Positions 9,357 through 18,602 are shown, counted from the stretch's first letter. The stretch is DNA of 64,000 nt from Microbulbifer sp. HZ11 (GCF_000708675.1 NZ_JELR01000002.1:186001-250000), one strand, 5' to 3'. A program made the numbers and translations. The notes: generated from the letters alone by a model not told the origin.

Positions 9357-10247
9357 ATGGCCACCCAGACGCTCACCCTTACCGCCCCAGCCAAGCTCAA
9401 TCTGATGCTGCGTATCCTCGGACGCCGTGCCGATGGCTATCACGAGTTGCAAACGGTTTTCCAATTGCTGGACTTTGGTGACAACCTGGTTTTTCGCTCC
9501 ACCGATGACCATCAGATCCATCTCCACTGCCCAGGGGTCGACGTATCTTCCGAACAGAATCTGGTGTATCGCGCGGCCGCCCTCCTTCGACAGGCCAGCG
9601 GCAATTCGGATCTCGGGGCGCACATATCCGTTGAAAAACTCCTGCCCGCCGGCGGCGGCATCGGCGGCGGCAGCAGCGACGCAGCGGCCACCCTGCTGGG
9701 GTTGAATCAACTGTGGCAGTGCGGATTCGACCTGAATGCACTGGCTGAACTGGGCCGCCAGCTGGGTGCAGATGTTCCGGTGTTTGTACACGGCCACTCG
9801 GCTTTTGCCGAAGGCGTCGGTGAACGATTGACCACTGTATCCATAGAGCCGCGCTGGTATCTGGTGCTGACACCCGCCTGCCATGTCAGCACCGCAGCGC
9901 TTTTTTCCGATCCGCGTTTGACAAGAGATTCCGCCGCAATTACATTAGCGGCCCTTCGCGACAGGCGGCTGAACACACACTGGCTCGATGAGTATGCCGG
10001 TAACGATTTTCAGCCATTAGTAGAAGACCTCTACCCCGAGGTGCGGCAGGCCAGAGAGTGGCTTGCGCAACATGCCAAGGCATTTCTGACAGGGAGCGGC
10101 GCTTGTGTTTTCGCCGGATTCGAATCAGAAAACGCGGCCCAGGCAGTGTTTAATGTGCGACCTGAAGGGTGGGAAGGTTTTGTTGCCAGAGGAGTGGATG
10201 AATCACTCGCTCACCGGCAACTCGCGAAATTTGCAGCAAGAGTCTAA
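9357..10247 (+). CDS. ispE: 4-diphosphocytidyl-2-C-methyl-D-erythritol kinase
   Basis: 296 aa. IspE phosphorylates CDP-methylerythritol in the MEP isoprenoid pathway and is a GHMP-superfamily kinase. Visible motifs: the N-terminal PAKLNL with the conserved Lys (residue 13), the glycine-rich ATP loop PAGGGIGGGSSDAA at 97-110, GADVPVF around 140, and a C-terminal LTGSGACVFAGF. The start is the ATG at 9357, 16 nt after a terminator. A tRNA-Gln gene follows 21 nt downstream and may be co-transcribed. Confidence 0.97.
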   Translation: MATQTLTLTAPAKLNLMLRILGRRADGYHELQTVFQLLDFGDNLVFRSTDDHQIHLHCPGVDVSSEQNLVYRAAALLRQASGNSDLGAHISVEKLLPAGGGIGGGSSDAAATLLGLNQLWQCGFDLNALAELGRQLGADVPVFVHGHSAFAEGVGERLTTVSIEPRWYLVLTPACHVSTAALFSDPRLTRDSAAITLAALRDRRLNTHWLDEYAGNDFQPLVEDLYPEVRQAREWLAQHAKAFLTGSGACVFAGFESENAAQAVFNVRPEGWEGFVARGVDESLAHRQLAKFAARV

Positions 10248-10268
10248 ATTGACTACCTGCAACATTGC

Positions 10269-10343
10269 TGGGGTGTAGCCAAGCGGTAAGGCAGCGGGTT
10301 TTGATCCCGTCATGCGAAGGTTCGAATCCTTCCACCCCAGCCA
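10269..10343 (+). tRNA. tRNA-Gln (anticodon TTG), copy 1
   Basis: 75 nt including encoded CCA. The acceptor stem TGGGGTG pairs with CACCCCA. The anticodon loop TTTTGAT places TTG at 10301-10303 and the T-arm is GGTTCGAATCC. It is identical in sequence to the second tRNA-Gln at 15673. It is located between ispE and prs, as in Pseudomonas. Confidence 0.97.
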
Positions 10344-10445
10344 TATTTTCAGGTTGGCAGTGAGTATGGCGAAAGCAACGCACTCTGACAGGTTCGAGCC
10401 GGAGCTGGCGCAGCCAGCGGAGACCAGCGAGCCGCAGGCGAAGCT

Positions 10446-10464
10446 AATCCTTCCACCCCAGCCA
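10446..10464 (+). repeat. Duplicated 3' end of tRNA-Gln (copy 1 trailer)
   Basis: The last 19 bases of tRNA-Gln, AATCCTTCCACCCCAGCCA (10325-10343), recur exactly at 10446-10464, 121 bp downstream. The repeat is preceded by GCGAGCCGCAGGCGAAGCT, which also precedes the corresponding repeat after the second tRNA-Gln (there with one base changed). It resembles the E. coli tyrT (rtT) repeats, which carry tRNA 3' ends; the function here is unknown. Confidence 0.85.
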
Positions 10465-10473
10465 CTCTTTAAG

Positions 10474-10505
10474 TTTTCATCAATTCTTCCCTGAATTGAT
10501 GAAAA
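10474..10505. other. Perfect 12-bp stem hairpin in the prs upstream region
   Basis: TTTTCATCAATT (10474-10485) is exactly inverted at 10494-10505 around an 8-nt loop. There is no T-run after it on either strand, so it is more likely an RNA-processing or decay element of the tRNA trailer than a full terminator. Confidence 0.5.
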
Positions 10506-10760
10506 GACGCTAAGCGCGGCGCATGTCCGCTCTTAGCTCCCGACAAATCAGCGATGTTGATTTGCGGGCGGGCCCTCCTTGGCCCGCTACTGGAGCACTC
10601 GGCACCTTCCGAGCTAACATCCGGCGAAAGCCCTCATCAGATACTTGCACCAATGGTCGCCCAATGAAACGGCATCACACTACCCTGCAAGCAGTTCTCG
10701 CTCCGAAACTCACCTGAATTTCACTAACATCTTCTACTCCCAACGAAAAAGGTACTCGCA

Positions 10761-11705
10761 GTGGCTGACTTAATGGTCTTCACCGGCAACGCAAACCCGG
10801 AACTGGCACAAAAGATTGTTGAGCATATGGCGATACCGCTGGGAGAGGCGGTGGTTAAGCGCTTTTCCGACGGTGAGATCGCCGTGGAAATCACCGACAA
10901 TGTGCGCGGCCGCGACGTATTTGTCGTGCAGTCCACCTGCCAGCCCACCAACCGCAACATCATGGAGCTGATCCTGCTGGTAGACGCCCTGCGCCGCGCC
11001 TCCGCCGGCCGTATCACCGCGGTAGTACCCTACTTCGGCTACGCCCGCCAGGATCGCCGCGTACGTTCTCAGCGCGTACCGATTTCCGCCAAGGTTGTGG
11101 CCGACATGATGGTGAGCGTGGGTATCGACCGCGTTCTGACCGTCGACCTGCACGCCGAGCAGATCCAGGGCTTCTTCGATGTACCTGTGGACAACGTATA
11201 CGGCTCCTCCGTACTGCTGGACGACATCGAGCGCCAGAGTTACGAAGATCTGGTGGTAGTTTCCCCGGACATCGGTGGTGTTGTGCGCGCCCGCGCTGTG
11301 GCCAAGAGCCTGGACTGCGATCTGGCAATCATCGACAAACGTCGCCCGGCCGCCAACGTCGCAGAAGTGATGAACATCATCGGTGAGGTCAGCGGCCGCA
11401 CCTGCCTGCTGGTGGACGACATGGTCGACACCGCCGGCACCCTGTGCAACGCCGCCAGCGCCCTGAAAGAACACGGCGCCAAGAAAGTTGTCGCCTACTG
11501 TACCCACCCGGTACTGTCCGGTAAGGCCATCGACAACCTGAACAACTCGGTAATGGATGAACTGGTAGTCACCGACTCCATCCCCCTGGGAGACAAAATG
11601 GAGAAGGCACCGAAGATTCGCCAACTGACCCTATCCGCCATGCTGGCCGAGTCCATGCGCCGCATCAGTAACGAAGAATCCCTGTCGGCGATGTTCCGCT
11701 CTTAA
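10761..11705 (+). CDS. prs: Ribose-phosphate pyrophosphokinase
   Basis: 314 aa, starting at GTG (10761) with AAAGG about 9 nt upstream. It makes PRPP from ribose-5-P and ATP for purine, pyrimidine, NAD, His and Trp synthesis. Motifs: the N-terminal [13 protein letters not shown], the catalytic region [13 protein letters not shown], the divalent-metal segment [13 protein letters not shown], and the PRPP-binding [12 protein letters not shown] near residue 220. Length and sequence match class I bacterial PRPP synthetases. Confidence 0.97.
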   Translation: MADLMVFTGNANPELAQKIVEHMAIPLGEAVVKRFSDGEIAVEITDNVRGRDVFVVQSTCQPTNRNIMELILLVDALRRASAGRITAVVPYFGYARQDRRVRSQRVPISAKVVADMMVSVGIDRVLTVDLHAEQIQGFFDVPVDNVYGSSVLLDDIERQSYEDLVVVSPDIGGVVRARAVAKSLDCDLAIIDKRRPAANVAEVMNIIGEVSGRTCLLVDDMVDTAGTLCNAASALKEHGAKKVVAYCTHPVLSGKAIDNLNNSVMDELVVTDSIPLGDKMEKAPKIRQLTLSAMLAESMRRISNEESLSAMFRS

Positions 11706-11711
11706 CCCCCC

Positions 11712-11788
11712 GGTGGATGCGCTGCGCTTATCCACCCTATGGTATGTCGATATATTTTCGTAGGGTGGATAAGCGCAGCGCATCCACC
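11712..11788. repeat. Long inverted repeat with 30-bp arms after prs
   Basis: The left arm (11712-11741, begins GGTGGATGCGCTGCGCTTAT) and right arm (11759-11788, ends CGCATCCACC) are complementary over 30 bp with a single mismatch, separated by a 17-nt AT-rich loop. It follows the prs stop codon by a few bases. I recall similar GGTGGATGCGCTGCGCTTATCC palindromes scattered in intergenic regions of many Proteobacteria. It would form a very strong hairpin at the prs mRNA 3' end. Confidence 0.9.
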
Positions 11789-11857
11789 AGCTTGCCGAGT
11801 CGCTACACCGCGACAATCCGCTGGCATTCCCCCGCACTTCCCCTTAGAATACGCGCC

Positions 11858-11879
11858 CGCCCGGCACTGCCGGGCGTTT
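11858..11879 (+). terminator. GC-rich hairpin upstream of rplY
   Basis: CGCCCGGCA (11858-11866) is exactly inverted as TGCCGGGCG (11868-11876), then TTTA. The T-run is short, so it may be a weak terminator for prs or a structure in the rplY leader. A TAGAAT box at 11845-11850 just upstream could be the -10 of an rplY promoter, which would put the hairpin in the 5' leader. Confidence 0.45.
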
Positions 11880-11975
11880 ACTATTGGGCGTTTCAATAGA
11901 TTCGGCCCAGCCTATAGCAACGCCAGAGGGTACCGGTCGCAGGTCCTTCTGGACAGACAACCTGAGGTTTACCCC

Positions 11976-12608
11976 ATGTCTGATTTTAAATTGAACGCCA
12001 ACGTCCGTAGCGACGAAGGGAAAGGTGCGAGCCGCCGCCTGCGTCGTGAGGAAGCAAAAGTTCCAGCCATCATTTACGGTGGCAAAGCGGAACCGCAATC
12101 CATTGCTCTGCTGCAGAAAGACCTGTTCAAGGCACTGGAAAGCGAGTCTTTCTTCTCTTCCGTGATCACTCTGAGTGTTGATGGTAAAGACGAAACCGTA
12201 ATCCTGCGCGACCTGCAGCGTCACCCGGCCAAAGCCGTCCTGCTGCACGCTGACTTCCAGCGCGTTTCTGCCAACACCAAAGTTCACGTGAAAGTGCCTC
12301 TGCACTTCCTGAATGAAGACACCTGTAAAGGCGTGAAGGCCGGCGGTATCGTGTCTCATACCCTGAACGAGCTGGACATCAATGCCCCGGCTTCCAAGCT
12401 GCCTGAGTTCATCGAAGTAGACCTGGCCGACCTGGAGCTGGACGGCACTGTTCACATCTCCGACATCAAACTGCCGGAAGGTGTTGAGTCTGTAGACCTG
12501 GCGCACGGTGAAGACCACGACCTGGTTGTTGCCTCTGTACACAAGCCGCGCGGCGCTGTTGAAGCCGACGCTGAAGCTGCAGAAGGCGAAGAGTCCGGCG
12601 AAGCATAA
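11976..12608 (+). CDS. rplY: 50S ribosomal protein L25, long (CTC) form
   Basis: 210 aa from the ATG at 11976, with GAGG about 9 nt upstream. The N-terminal ~95 residues are the L25 domain that binds 5S rRNA ([32 protein letters not shown]). The rest is the CTC-type beta domain, ending in an acidic Ala/Glu-rich tail. An in-frame upstream extension overlaps the intergenic palindrome and is not credible. It lies between prs and pth as in Pseudomonas. Confidence 0.96.
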   Translation: MSDFKLNANVRSDEGKGASRRLRREEAKVPAIIYGGKAEPQSIALLQKDLFKALESESFFSSVITLSVDGKDETVILRDLQRHPAKAVLLHADFQRVSANTKVHVKVPLHFLNEDTCKGVKAGGIVSHTLNELDINAPASKLPEFIEVDLADLELDGTVHISDIKLPEGVESVDLAHGEDHDLVVASVHKPRGAVEADAEAAEGEESGEA

Positions 12609-12640
12609 GCCGGCTTTTCTCCAGGCAAGGTAACAGTACC

Positions 12641-13240
12641 TTGAGCAAGGCTCCGGACACGCCCATCCAGTTGATTGTGGGCCTGGGAAATCCAGGCCCA
12701 GAATACGACCGGACGCGACATAATGCCGGAGCCGATTTTGTCTCCGAGCTGGCCCGTATCCACGGCACCCAGCTTGCGCCGGACAGCAAGTACCACGGTC
12801 TCTCGGGCCGGGTACGGATCGGCGGGCAGGATATCCGCCTGCTGATCCCCACCACTTATATGAATCGCAGCGGCCAGGCAGTGGGCCCGCTGGCGAACTT
12901 CTTCAAGATTCCCGCCGAAGCCATTCTGGTCGCTCACGATGAGCTGGACCTGCCCTGCGGCACCGCACGCCTGAAAAAAGGTGGCGGACACGGGGGCCAT
13001 AACGGCCTGCGCGATATCATCAGCGCCCTCGGGAACAATCGTGAATTCATGCGCCTGCGCCTCGGCATCGACCACCCGGGTAACGCCCGCGATGTCGCCA
13101 ACTACGTACTGCAGCGCGCGCCCCGCACCGAACAGGACCAGCTGGCTGAAGCCATCGATCGCGCCGTGGATGTTATGCCCACCGCCGCCGCTGGTGACTG
13201 GAACGGCGCGATGAAAACACTGCATACCAACTCCAAATAG
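12641..13240 (+). CDS. pth: Peptidyl-tRNA hydrolase
   Basis: 199 aa, starting with TTG at 12641 behind AAGG at about 12627. It recycles peptidyl-tRNA released from stalled ribosomes. The N-terminal [19 protein letters not shown] carries the catalytic His27. The internal [30 protein letters not shown] contains the conserved Asp and the substrate-binding loop. The next in-frame ATG lies far inside the domain, so the TTG start is well supported. It is 32 nt downstream of rplY. Confidence 0.95.
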   Translation: MSKAPDTPIQLIVGLGNPGPEYDRTRHNAGADFVSELARIHGTQLAPDSKYHGLSGRVRIGGQDIRLLIPTTYMNRSGQAVGPLANFFKIPAEAILVAHDELDLPCGTARLKKGGGHGGHNGLRDIISALGNNREFMRLRLGIDHPGNARDVANYVLQRAPRTEQDQLAEAIDRAVDVMPTAAAGDWNGAMKTLHTNSK

Positions 13241-13305
13241 CAGCCTTTTTCGGTGCGCTATCAGCGCTCCGATCACAACACGAACACATTATTAGGATTC
13301 AGACC

Positions 13306-14397
13306 ATGGGTTTTACTTGCGGCATCGTCGGCCTGCCCAACGTGGGCAAATCCACCCTGTTCAATGCCCTGACCAAAGCGGGCATCGATGCAGAAAACTT
13401 TCCCTTCTGCACCATTGAGCCGAACGCGGGTATCGTACCGGTACCGGATACGCGACTCGACAAGCTGGCGGAGATCGTCAAACCCCAGAAACTGATCCCC
13501 ACCACCATGGAATTCACCGATATCGCGGGACTGGTCGCAGGCGCCTCCAAGGGTGAGGGCCTGGGCAACAAGTTCCTCGCCAATATCCGCGAGACCGACG
13601 CCATCGCCCACGTGGTGCGCTGCTTCGAAAACGACAACGTGATCCACGTCGCCAACCAGGTGGACCCGGTCGCAGACATCGAGGTAATCAACACCGAGCT
13701 GGCACTGGCCGACCTGGACACCGTGGAAAAGGCACTGCTGCGCTACACCCGTGCCGCCAAGGGCCAGGACAAGCACGCCATCAAAATGAAAGCGCTGCTG
13801 GAAAAGGTTCAGCCGCACCTGGACGAAGCCAAACCCCTGCGCTCTTTCGGTCTCTCCGACGACGAGCTGGAAGGCCTGCGCGAACTGAGCCTGCTCACCG
13901 TCAAGCCCACCATGTACATCGCTAACGTGGATGAGGACGGCTTCGAGAACAATCCACACCTGGATGCTGTGGCCGCCATCGCCGCGGAAGAAAACGCGGT
14001 ACTGGTCCCCATTTGCAACAAGCTGGAATCCGAAATCGCCGAACTCGACGACGATGAAAAACAGGAATTCCTGGAAGAACTGGGCATGGACGAGCCGGGC
14101 CTGAACCGCGTTATTCGCGCCGGTTACGAGCTGCTGGGCCTGCACACCTATTTCACCGCCGGTGTAAAAGAAGTGCGTGCCTGGACCATCCCCCTGGGCG
14201 CCACCGCGCCGCAGGCAGCGGGCAAGATCCACACGGATTTCGAGAAGGGCTTTATCCGCGCGGAAGTAGTGAGCTACGACGACTTCGTCAGCAACAAGGG
14301 CGAAGCCGGTGCCAAAGAGGCCGGTAAGTGGCGCCTGGAAGGTAAGGACTACGTGGTTGCCGACGGCGACGTGGTGCACTTCCGCTTTAACGTATAA
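13306..14397 (+). CDS. ychF: Redox-regulated ATPase/GTPase YchF (OLA1 family)
   Basis: 363 aa, the usual length. It is an Obg-related P-loop NTPase, ATP-preferring in known members, associated with ribosomes and the oxidative-stress response. P-loop GLPNVGKST at 9-17, G3 [17 protein letters not shown] near 70-86, a coiled-coil insertion around 130-200 and a C-terminal TGS domain ([23 protein letters not shown]...). AGGA precedes the ATG. The pth-ychF pairing is widely conserved in gammaproteobacteria. Confidence 0.97.
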   Translation: MGFTCGIVGLPNVGKSTLFNALTKAGIDAENFPFCTIEPNAGIVPVPDTRLDKLAEIVKPQKLIPTTMEFTDIAGLVAGASKGEGLGNKFLANIRETDAIAHVVRCFENDNVIHVANQVDPVADIEVINTELALADLDTVEKALLRYTRAAKGQDKHAIKMKALLEKVQPHLDEAKPLRSFGLSDDELEGLRELSLLTVKPTMYIANVDEDGFENNPHLDAVAAIAAEENAVLVPICNKLESEIAELDDDEKQEFLEELGMDEPGLNRVIRAGYELLGLHTYFTAGVKEVRAWTIPLGATAPQAAGKIHTDFEKGFIRAEVVSYDDFVSNKGEAGAKEAGKWRLEGKDYVVADGDVVHFRFNV

Positions 14398-14514
14398 CCC
14401 CCACCTCCCCCGGCTAACCAGTTAGCCTCTCGGCGGGAGCGCCACAAGCGCTGCCGCCGATTCGGACCCGCTACCCGCGATCCCCCTACAGCACCACCAC
14501 TACCGAAGGTTGCC

Positions 14515-15429
14515 ATGTATCAATCCAACTGGAGAGTCGGCCTGCCCCTCGCCCTGACCACAGCCTTTCTGTGGGCGCTCTTGCCCATCGCCATGAAAGG
14601 GCTGATCGAGGACATGGACTCCACCACTGTCACCTGGTTTCGCTTTTTTGGCGCGGCGCTGTTTGCCGGTGCCTGGTATGGCTGGCGGCGTGAACTGGAG
14701 CTGAGAAAACTGCTCAGTGGACGTCTGCTGCCCTACACGCTGCTCGCGGTCGGCGGTCTTCTGGGCAACTACATCGCCTACGCTACCGGCCTCAACTACA
14801 TCACCCCCGGCGCCCTGCAGGTACTGATCCAGCTGGCACCGCTGTTACTGCTGATCTTCAGCGTGCTCTGGCTTGGCGAGCGCTTTTCGCCACGCCAGTG
14901 GATGGGCGTAGCACTGGTGTGTATCGGCTTACCCCTGTTCTTCAACCTTCGTATCGGCGAATTACTCGATGGCCAGGACCCGCAATACCTGATCGGCGTG
15001 GGCCTGGTGGTGATCGCCGCAGTGACCTGGGCTGTGTACGGACTGTTTCAGAAGAAGATCGTCGCTGAATCCCGCCCCCAGAATCTGCTGATGATGATCT
15101 ATGTGGCAGGCAGCCTGTGTTTCCTTCCGGTTTCCACTCCGTCCAGCGCGCTCACATTGGACGGGCTAGGCTGGGCTCTGCTGCTGTTCCTCACAGCCAA
15201 CACTCTGATCGCCTACGGCGCCTTCGCCAAAGCCATGGCCGCCTGGGAGGCATCCCGGGTAAGTGCCACCCTCGCCCTGGTGCCACTGATGACCCTGGCG
15301 CTCAGCGCGGTTATAAGCGCTTTCTGGCCCGGTTACATTGAATCTGAGCCGATGAACTGGATCAGTTGGGTTGGCGCGTTTACCGTCGTCCTCGGCTCCC
15401 TGCTGGCAGCCATTGGCCGCGGCCGCTGA
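14515..15429 (+). CDS. EamA/DMT-superfamily inner-membrane transporter
   Basis: 304 aa with about ten hydrophobic segments in two repeated halves, the layout of EamA-domain drug/metabolite transporters. Typical features are the N-terminal ALTTAFLWALLPIAMKGL and the mid-repeat ITPGALQVLIQLAPLLLLIFSVLWLGERFSPRQW. GAAGG lies 6 nt before the ATG. The substrate is unknown; members export amino acids, sugars or metabolites. It stands alone between ychF and the tRNA operon. Confidence 0.9.
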   Translation: MYQSNWRVGLPLALTTAFLWALLPIAMKGLIEDMDSTTVTWFRFFGAALFAGAWYGWRRELELRKLLSGRLLPYTLLAVGGLLGNYIAYATGLNYITPGALQVLIQLAPLLLLIFSVLWLGERFSPRQWMGVALVCIGLPLFFNLRIGELLDGQDPQYLIGVGLVVIAAVTWAVYGLFQKKIVAESRPQNLLMMIYVAGSLCFLPVSTPSSALTLDGLGWALLLFLTANTLIAYGAFAKAMAAWEASRVSATLALVPLMTLALSAVISAFWPGYIESEPMNWISWVGAFTVVLGSLLAAIGRGR

Positions 15430-15497
15430 ACCCTTGGGCAATTTGATGGCGAATTGGGCGTCGCACGTAACTTACTGATTAATTTACCAAAAAAGTA

Positions 15498-15526
15498 TTG
15501 ACAGCCCTCCGAGGTCGCCCGATAAT
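15498..15526 (+). promoter_or_regulatory. Sigma70 promoter of the tRNA-Met/tRNA-Gln operon
   Basis: A consensus -35 TTGACA (15498-15503), a 17-bp spacer, and -10 GATAAT (15521-15526) are followed by a GC-rich discriminator GCGCGCCC. Such discriminators are typical of stringently controlled stable-RNA promoters. tRNA-Met begins about 30 nt downstream. Confidence 0.85.
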
Positions 15527-15556
15527 GCGCGCCCTCGGTTAGCCGAGACTGTCAGT

Positions 15557-15633
<77 letters not shown>

Positions 15634-15672
15634 TTTTCCCCCTGTGAGAAACCAGACTCACAGCACCTTTAC

Positions 15673-15747
15673 TGGGGTGTAGCCAAGCGGTAAGGCAGCG
15701 GGTTTTGATCCCGTCATGCGAAGGTTCGAATCCTTCCACCCCAGCCA
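15673..15747 (+). tRNA. tRNA-Gln (anticodon TTG), copy 2
   Basis: 75 nt, identical to the copy at 10269, with anticodon TTG at 15705-15707 and encoded CCA. It lies 39 nt after tRNA-Met in the same probable operon and is followed by its own trailer repeat and a strong terminator. Confidence 0.97.
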
Positions 15748-15828
15748 TTTTCCACTCGCACTCTGATACTCCTCAGATTGAGTTATGTGCGTTGAGCGTG
15801 CAGGATCAGCGAGCCGAAGGCGAAGCTC

Positions 15829-15846
15829 ATCCTTCCACCCCAGCCA
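15829..15846 (+). repeat. Duplicated 3' end of tRNA-Gln (copy 2 trailer)
   Basis: ATCCTTCCACCCCAGCCA repeats the last 18 bases of tRNA-Gln, 99 bp downstream of it. The preceding GCGAGCCGAAGGCGAAGCT differs by one base from the sequence preceding the copy-1 repeat at 10446. The two trailers therefore share about 38 bp, while the DNA between tRNA and repeat is different. Confidence 0.85.
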
Positions 15847-15851
15847 TATAT

Positions 15852-15886
15852 AAAAAAGGCGACTTCGCAAGAAGTCGCCTTTTTTA
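15852..15886. terminator. Terminator of the tRNA operon (bidirectional)
   Basis: AAAAAGGCGACTTC and GAAGTCGCCTTTTT flank a GCAA tetraloop, with A-run and T-run on the two sides. It serves the tRNA operon on the plus strand and probably the convergent TauE/SafE gene that ends at 15921. Confidence 0.92.
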
Positions 15887-15920
15887 TTGCGCCACGATAA
15901 AGACGAGCAAGCTCAGTTAG

Positions 15921-16958
15921 TTATGCGACTGACTCCCCGATCGCCGCTGTAGAAAGAGGTGGACCCGACTCCACTCGATATCTCCCAGCATCCGCATTGC
16001 CCAGCCGGCGCAGCCACTCAAAGCCCAGCAGACAAACCAGCACCGCACCGGCAAATATCGCCATACCCCATACACCCAGGGTCTCGCGCTCGGTAAAGCC
16101 GGTCCACAGATACTGGCCAATACACAACACGGCCACCACCAGCAGTGTCGGCTTGCGGCCAATCAGCCCCACCACAAAGACCCCCAGCGGCGCACCCAGC
16201 GCCACTACCGGCGCGGCCGCCAGCCAATTGCCAAGCACGCCCGGCTGCCAGGTGCCGGTAACCGTTTTCACCGCCACTCCCACCAGCGAGGTAAATGCCA
16301 TGATGATCACCGAGGTGGGAATCGCCACCTTGAGATCCACCCGGCACAGCAATACCAGCAGCGCGTAAATCACCATATCGATCCCCACCCCGGTAATCGC
16401 CGCAGCCATGCCACCGGCGCAGAACCCAGCCACAAGGCCCAGGCGGAAGTCTCGCGCCGAAGCATTAGCGCCGAGTCCGGAATGAGAGGTGATCTCCTGC
16501 AGGCGGTACAGGTGCAGCAGACCAAAGCTGCCCCAGATCACCGCAAACGCCAGTTTTATCCACAGCTCCGGAATCAGTGGGGATAAAAACAGAATACCCA
16601 GTGGTGTACCGATCAGCGCGCCGATCATGGCACCCCGCAACATACTCCAGGCGAGCGCCTGCCGACGACACAGAATAAAGATACTCGCGCTGACCATGCC
16701 GATGGACTGCACCGCAAAACTAAAGTCACGGCCAAGGCTCGCGGGCATATCAAACAGCAACACAAGCACCGGGAAGCCCACGGTACCGCCCCCCATCGGA
16801 GTAGAACCGGCGGCATAGCTGCCAATAGCCATGGAGAGGGCCATGGGCCAGTGTTCGGTGACTAAAGGCAGATAATTCTGGGAAAGCACCACGAGGCCCC
16901 AAAGAGCGTAAAACAGCCCGAGAAAGGCGAACCAGGGGGAATAGTGCTTGAGAGACAT
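15921..16958 (-). CDS. Sulfite exporter TauE/SafE family permease
   Basis: 345 aa, with some eight to nine hydrophobic helices in two related halves. Typical family segments are YAAGSTPMGGGTVGFPVLVLLF in the first half and GLVAGFCAGGMAAAITGVGIDM opening the second. Members move sulfite, sulfoacetate or other small organosulfur or carboxylate anions across the inner membrane; the substrate here is unknown. No clear Shine-Dalgarno precedes the ATG. It lies downstream of SapC, from which a terminator separates it. Confidence 0.9.
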   Translation of the reverse strand: MSLKHYSPWFAFLGLFYALWGLVVLSQNYLPLVTEHWPMALSMAIGSYAAGSTPMGGGTVGFPVLVLLFDMPASLGRDFSFAVQSIGMVSASIFILCRRQALAWSMLRGAMIGALIGTPLGILFLSPLIPELWIKLAFAVIWGSFGLLHLYRLQEITSHSGLGANASARDFRLGLVAGFCAGGMAAAITGVGIDMVIYALLVLLCRVDLKVAIPTSVIIMAFTSLVGVAVKTVTGTWQPGVLGNWLAAAPVVALGAPLGVFVVGLIGRKPTLLVVAVLCIGQYLWTGFTERETLGVWGMAIFAGAVLVCLLGFEWLRRLGNADAGRYRVESGPPLSTAAIGESVA

Positions 16959-16965
16959 AATAATA

Positions 16966-16999
16966 AAAAAGAGAATTGGGGCCTCAGCGATGAGGCCCC
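16966..16999 (-). terminator. Terminator after the SapC gene
   Basis: On the minus strand, GGGGCCTCA - TCGC - TGAGGCCCC (16978-16999) is followed by AATTCTCTTTTTTATT. It ends the SapC transcript just before the TauE/SafE gene. Confidence 0.75.
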
Positions 17000-17059
17000 G
17001 GAAGCCGGGAGGCGAATAAAAGCGCCCGGCCCGGCTCGCAGCCTGATTTATAACCTAAA

Positions 17060-17776
17060 TTACGCGCCGGCCTGCATCTTGGCCAGGCGGGAGAACTGAT
17101 GCATGGAGCTCAGCTGCGCGTACAGCGGCGGCAGGAAGCCACGCTTGCGGAAGTCAGCGAAGTCTTCTTCACTCAGCTCGCCCAGCTTCTTCTCATCAAC
17201 CATGTAGATACCGGTCAGGTTGATCTTCTCACCACCAGCGTTAACAGCAACGTTCTGGGTGGTCAGAAGGTCTTTCTCTGCCAGGATGGTGATGAACGCT
17301 TTGGTCATCTGATCACTTTCCAGGTAGCCCACCAGAGACTCTTTCTTGGCCTTCAGGTACTCGGACTCTTCACCGGATTCGTTAAACAGGGCATTCCCCT
17401 CTTCTTCGCCAACCACCGGGCTGTTCTCAACCAGGCCAACCATCAGCTTCTCTTTGTCGTCACCGGCGGGCGCCAGAACAAAAGGATGGTTGCGCACAGC
17501 ACCAGGAACGAAAACGCCTTTCCACTTTTCGCCGTCTACAAACAGGTTTTCGCCTACTTTCAGGCTCAGCAATGCAACTGACTGGAACTGGTCGGTATCG
17601 GAGTTCTTGACGAAGACGATCGGGTATTCCGCACCCAGGCGGGCGAATTCGTGAGCAGTCACCGGCACCATGTGGGCGTTTTTAACGTGCTCAAAGGTCC
17701 CCAACTCACGGACTTTCAGCTTGCCGTGAACGTCGCTGCGCAGAGGTACGATTTTTGGGGCTTCTACAGTGGCCAT
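17060..17776 (-). CDS. SapC family protein
   Basis: 238 aa, cytoplasmic by sequence (no signal peptide or membrane segment). It begins near KIVPLRSDVHGKLKVRELGTFEHVKNAHMVPVTAHEFARL and contains YPIVFVKN, the recognisable start of SapC-like proteins (named after a surface-layer locus). The biochemical role is unknown. AAGGTG precedes the ATG at 17776. It is the last gene of the receptor-halogenase-DUF6445-SapC set, a combination often found beside TonB receptors in polysaccharide-using Proteobacteria. The 126-bp gap before it is AT-rich. Confidence 0.85.
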   Translation of the reverse strand: MATVEAPKIVPLRSDVHGKLKVRELGTFEHVKNAHMVPVTAHEFARLGAEYPIVFVKNSDTDQFQSVALLSLKVGENLFVDGEKWKGVFVPGAVRNHPFVLAPAGDDKEKLMVGLVENSPVVGEEEGNALFNESGEESEYLKAKKESLVGYLESDQMTKAFITILAEKDLLTTQNVAVNAGGEKINLTGIYMVDEKKLGELSEEDFADFRKRGFLPPLYAQLSSMHQFSRLAKMQAGA

Positions 17777-17902
17777 ACAACACCTTATTGAAATTTGAAG
17801 TTATTCTAAAAAACCCGCTTAGTATATTTTTTATACTTGAAAAGGGAAGCAAAAAGTTACACCACTATGTAGACGGATACCAGCCCCTTTCCCTCCGAAC
17901 AA

Positions 17903-18583
17903 TCAGCGATACCCGATAAACACGTTCGCGGTCAGCCGGCCGGTTTCAGGACAGTCACTAATGCTATGGCCTCCGAGAATATTTGCGCTGTGCAAAGTAC
18001 CACCGCGATATATTACGAGCCGGTTAAATTTTGCAGGTACAAACCCGATTCGCGTGAACAACTTGTGCTCATCGAGACAATACTTCTTCGGCCACCGCTG
18101 GCTGTTGAGCTCTTCATAGCAATTGTCCAGGTAAGCATCACAGCGCTCAGGCGTCACTCTTTCGAAACCCGTGCTGTTATGGCGATAGAATCCCGTCCCC
18201 CCGTGATGGTCGTCACATAGATACAACAAGACCGCGAAAAAATTTGGGTCACTCGCATCAAAATGCGGAATCCTCTGCAATGGACCGAGATCCTCTTCCT
18301 TTACGGAAATCAGATTAAGGGCCTCCTGAAAGGTATTCAGCTTGGCTACAGTAGGCACGCCGAATTCAGCTCGGATGATGGCATCGACCCGCTCGCGCAC
18401 CAAATCGCCATAGCTGGCGGGCGCGGCAGCCCGAACTCCCGGGTAGCCCTTGCGCTCTACTGCGATGGGGTAAGGGCTAAAGTGTGCGCTTTTGGCGAAC
18501 GTTACCAGCTCTTGAGGGTTCTCTAGGAAGTCATCAAGGATTATGACTTTATTCCCCTCCTCACCAATTTTCAGTACTTGCAT
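17903..18583 (-). CDS. DUF6445 family protein, 2-oxoglutarate/Fe(II) oxygenase-like
   Basis: 226 aa from the ATG at 18583, chosen because AAGGTGG lies just upstream; a 20-residue in-frame extension lacks support. I recognise it as the DUF6445 type that travels with tryptophan-halogenase-like genes. The layout fits a jelly-roll Fe(II)/2OG oxygenase: H107-F-D109 (PHFDASDPNF), a second His at 198 (TLHSANILGG), and Arg216 (GRLTANVF) 18 residues later, as expected for 2-oxoglutarate binding. The assignment as oxygenase is inference from these residues. It starts 19 nt after the halogenase stop codon, so the two are co-transcribed. Confidence 0.8.
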   Translation of the reverse strand: MQVLKIGEEGNKVIILDDFLENPQELVTFAKSAHFSPYPIAVERKGYPGVRAAAPASYGDLVRERVDAIIRAEFGVPTVAKLNTFQEALNLISVKEEDLGPLQRIPHFDASDPNFFAVLLYLCDDHHGGTGFYRHNSTGFERVTPERCDAYLDNCYEELNSQRWPKKYCLDEHKLFTRIGFVPAKFNRLVIYRGGTLHSANILGGHSISDCPETGRLTANVFIGYR

Positions 18584-18602
18584 CCTACCCACCTTAAAAA
18601 AC

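Larger units (their letters stand above)
10344..10760. other. tRNA-Gln trailer and prs upstream region
   Basis: 417 bases without a protein gene. It contains a partial copy of the tRNA-Gln 3' end (10446-10464), a GC-rich hairpin GCTGG..CCAGC near 10403-10418, a perfect 12-bp stem hairpin at 10474-10505 without a T-tail, and then the prs leader. The prs promoter should be here, but I could not identify it with confidence. Confidence 0.5.

Noticed and set aside
10269-10464. Integrated element bounded by tRNA-Gln att repeats
   Set aside because: Only about 100 bp lies between tRNA and repeat, with no integrase or cargo. Kept as an open finding about the repeats rather than called an element.
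11717-11899. Small proteins over the prs-rplY palindrome (for example MRCAYPPYG...)
   Set aside because: Both strands encode similar peptides because the DNA is an inverted repeat. There is no RBS or domain.
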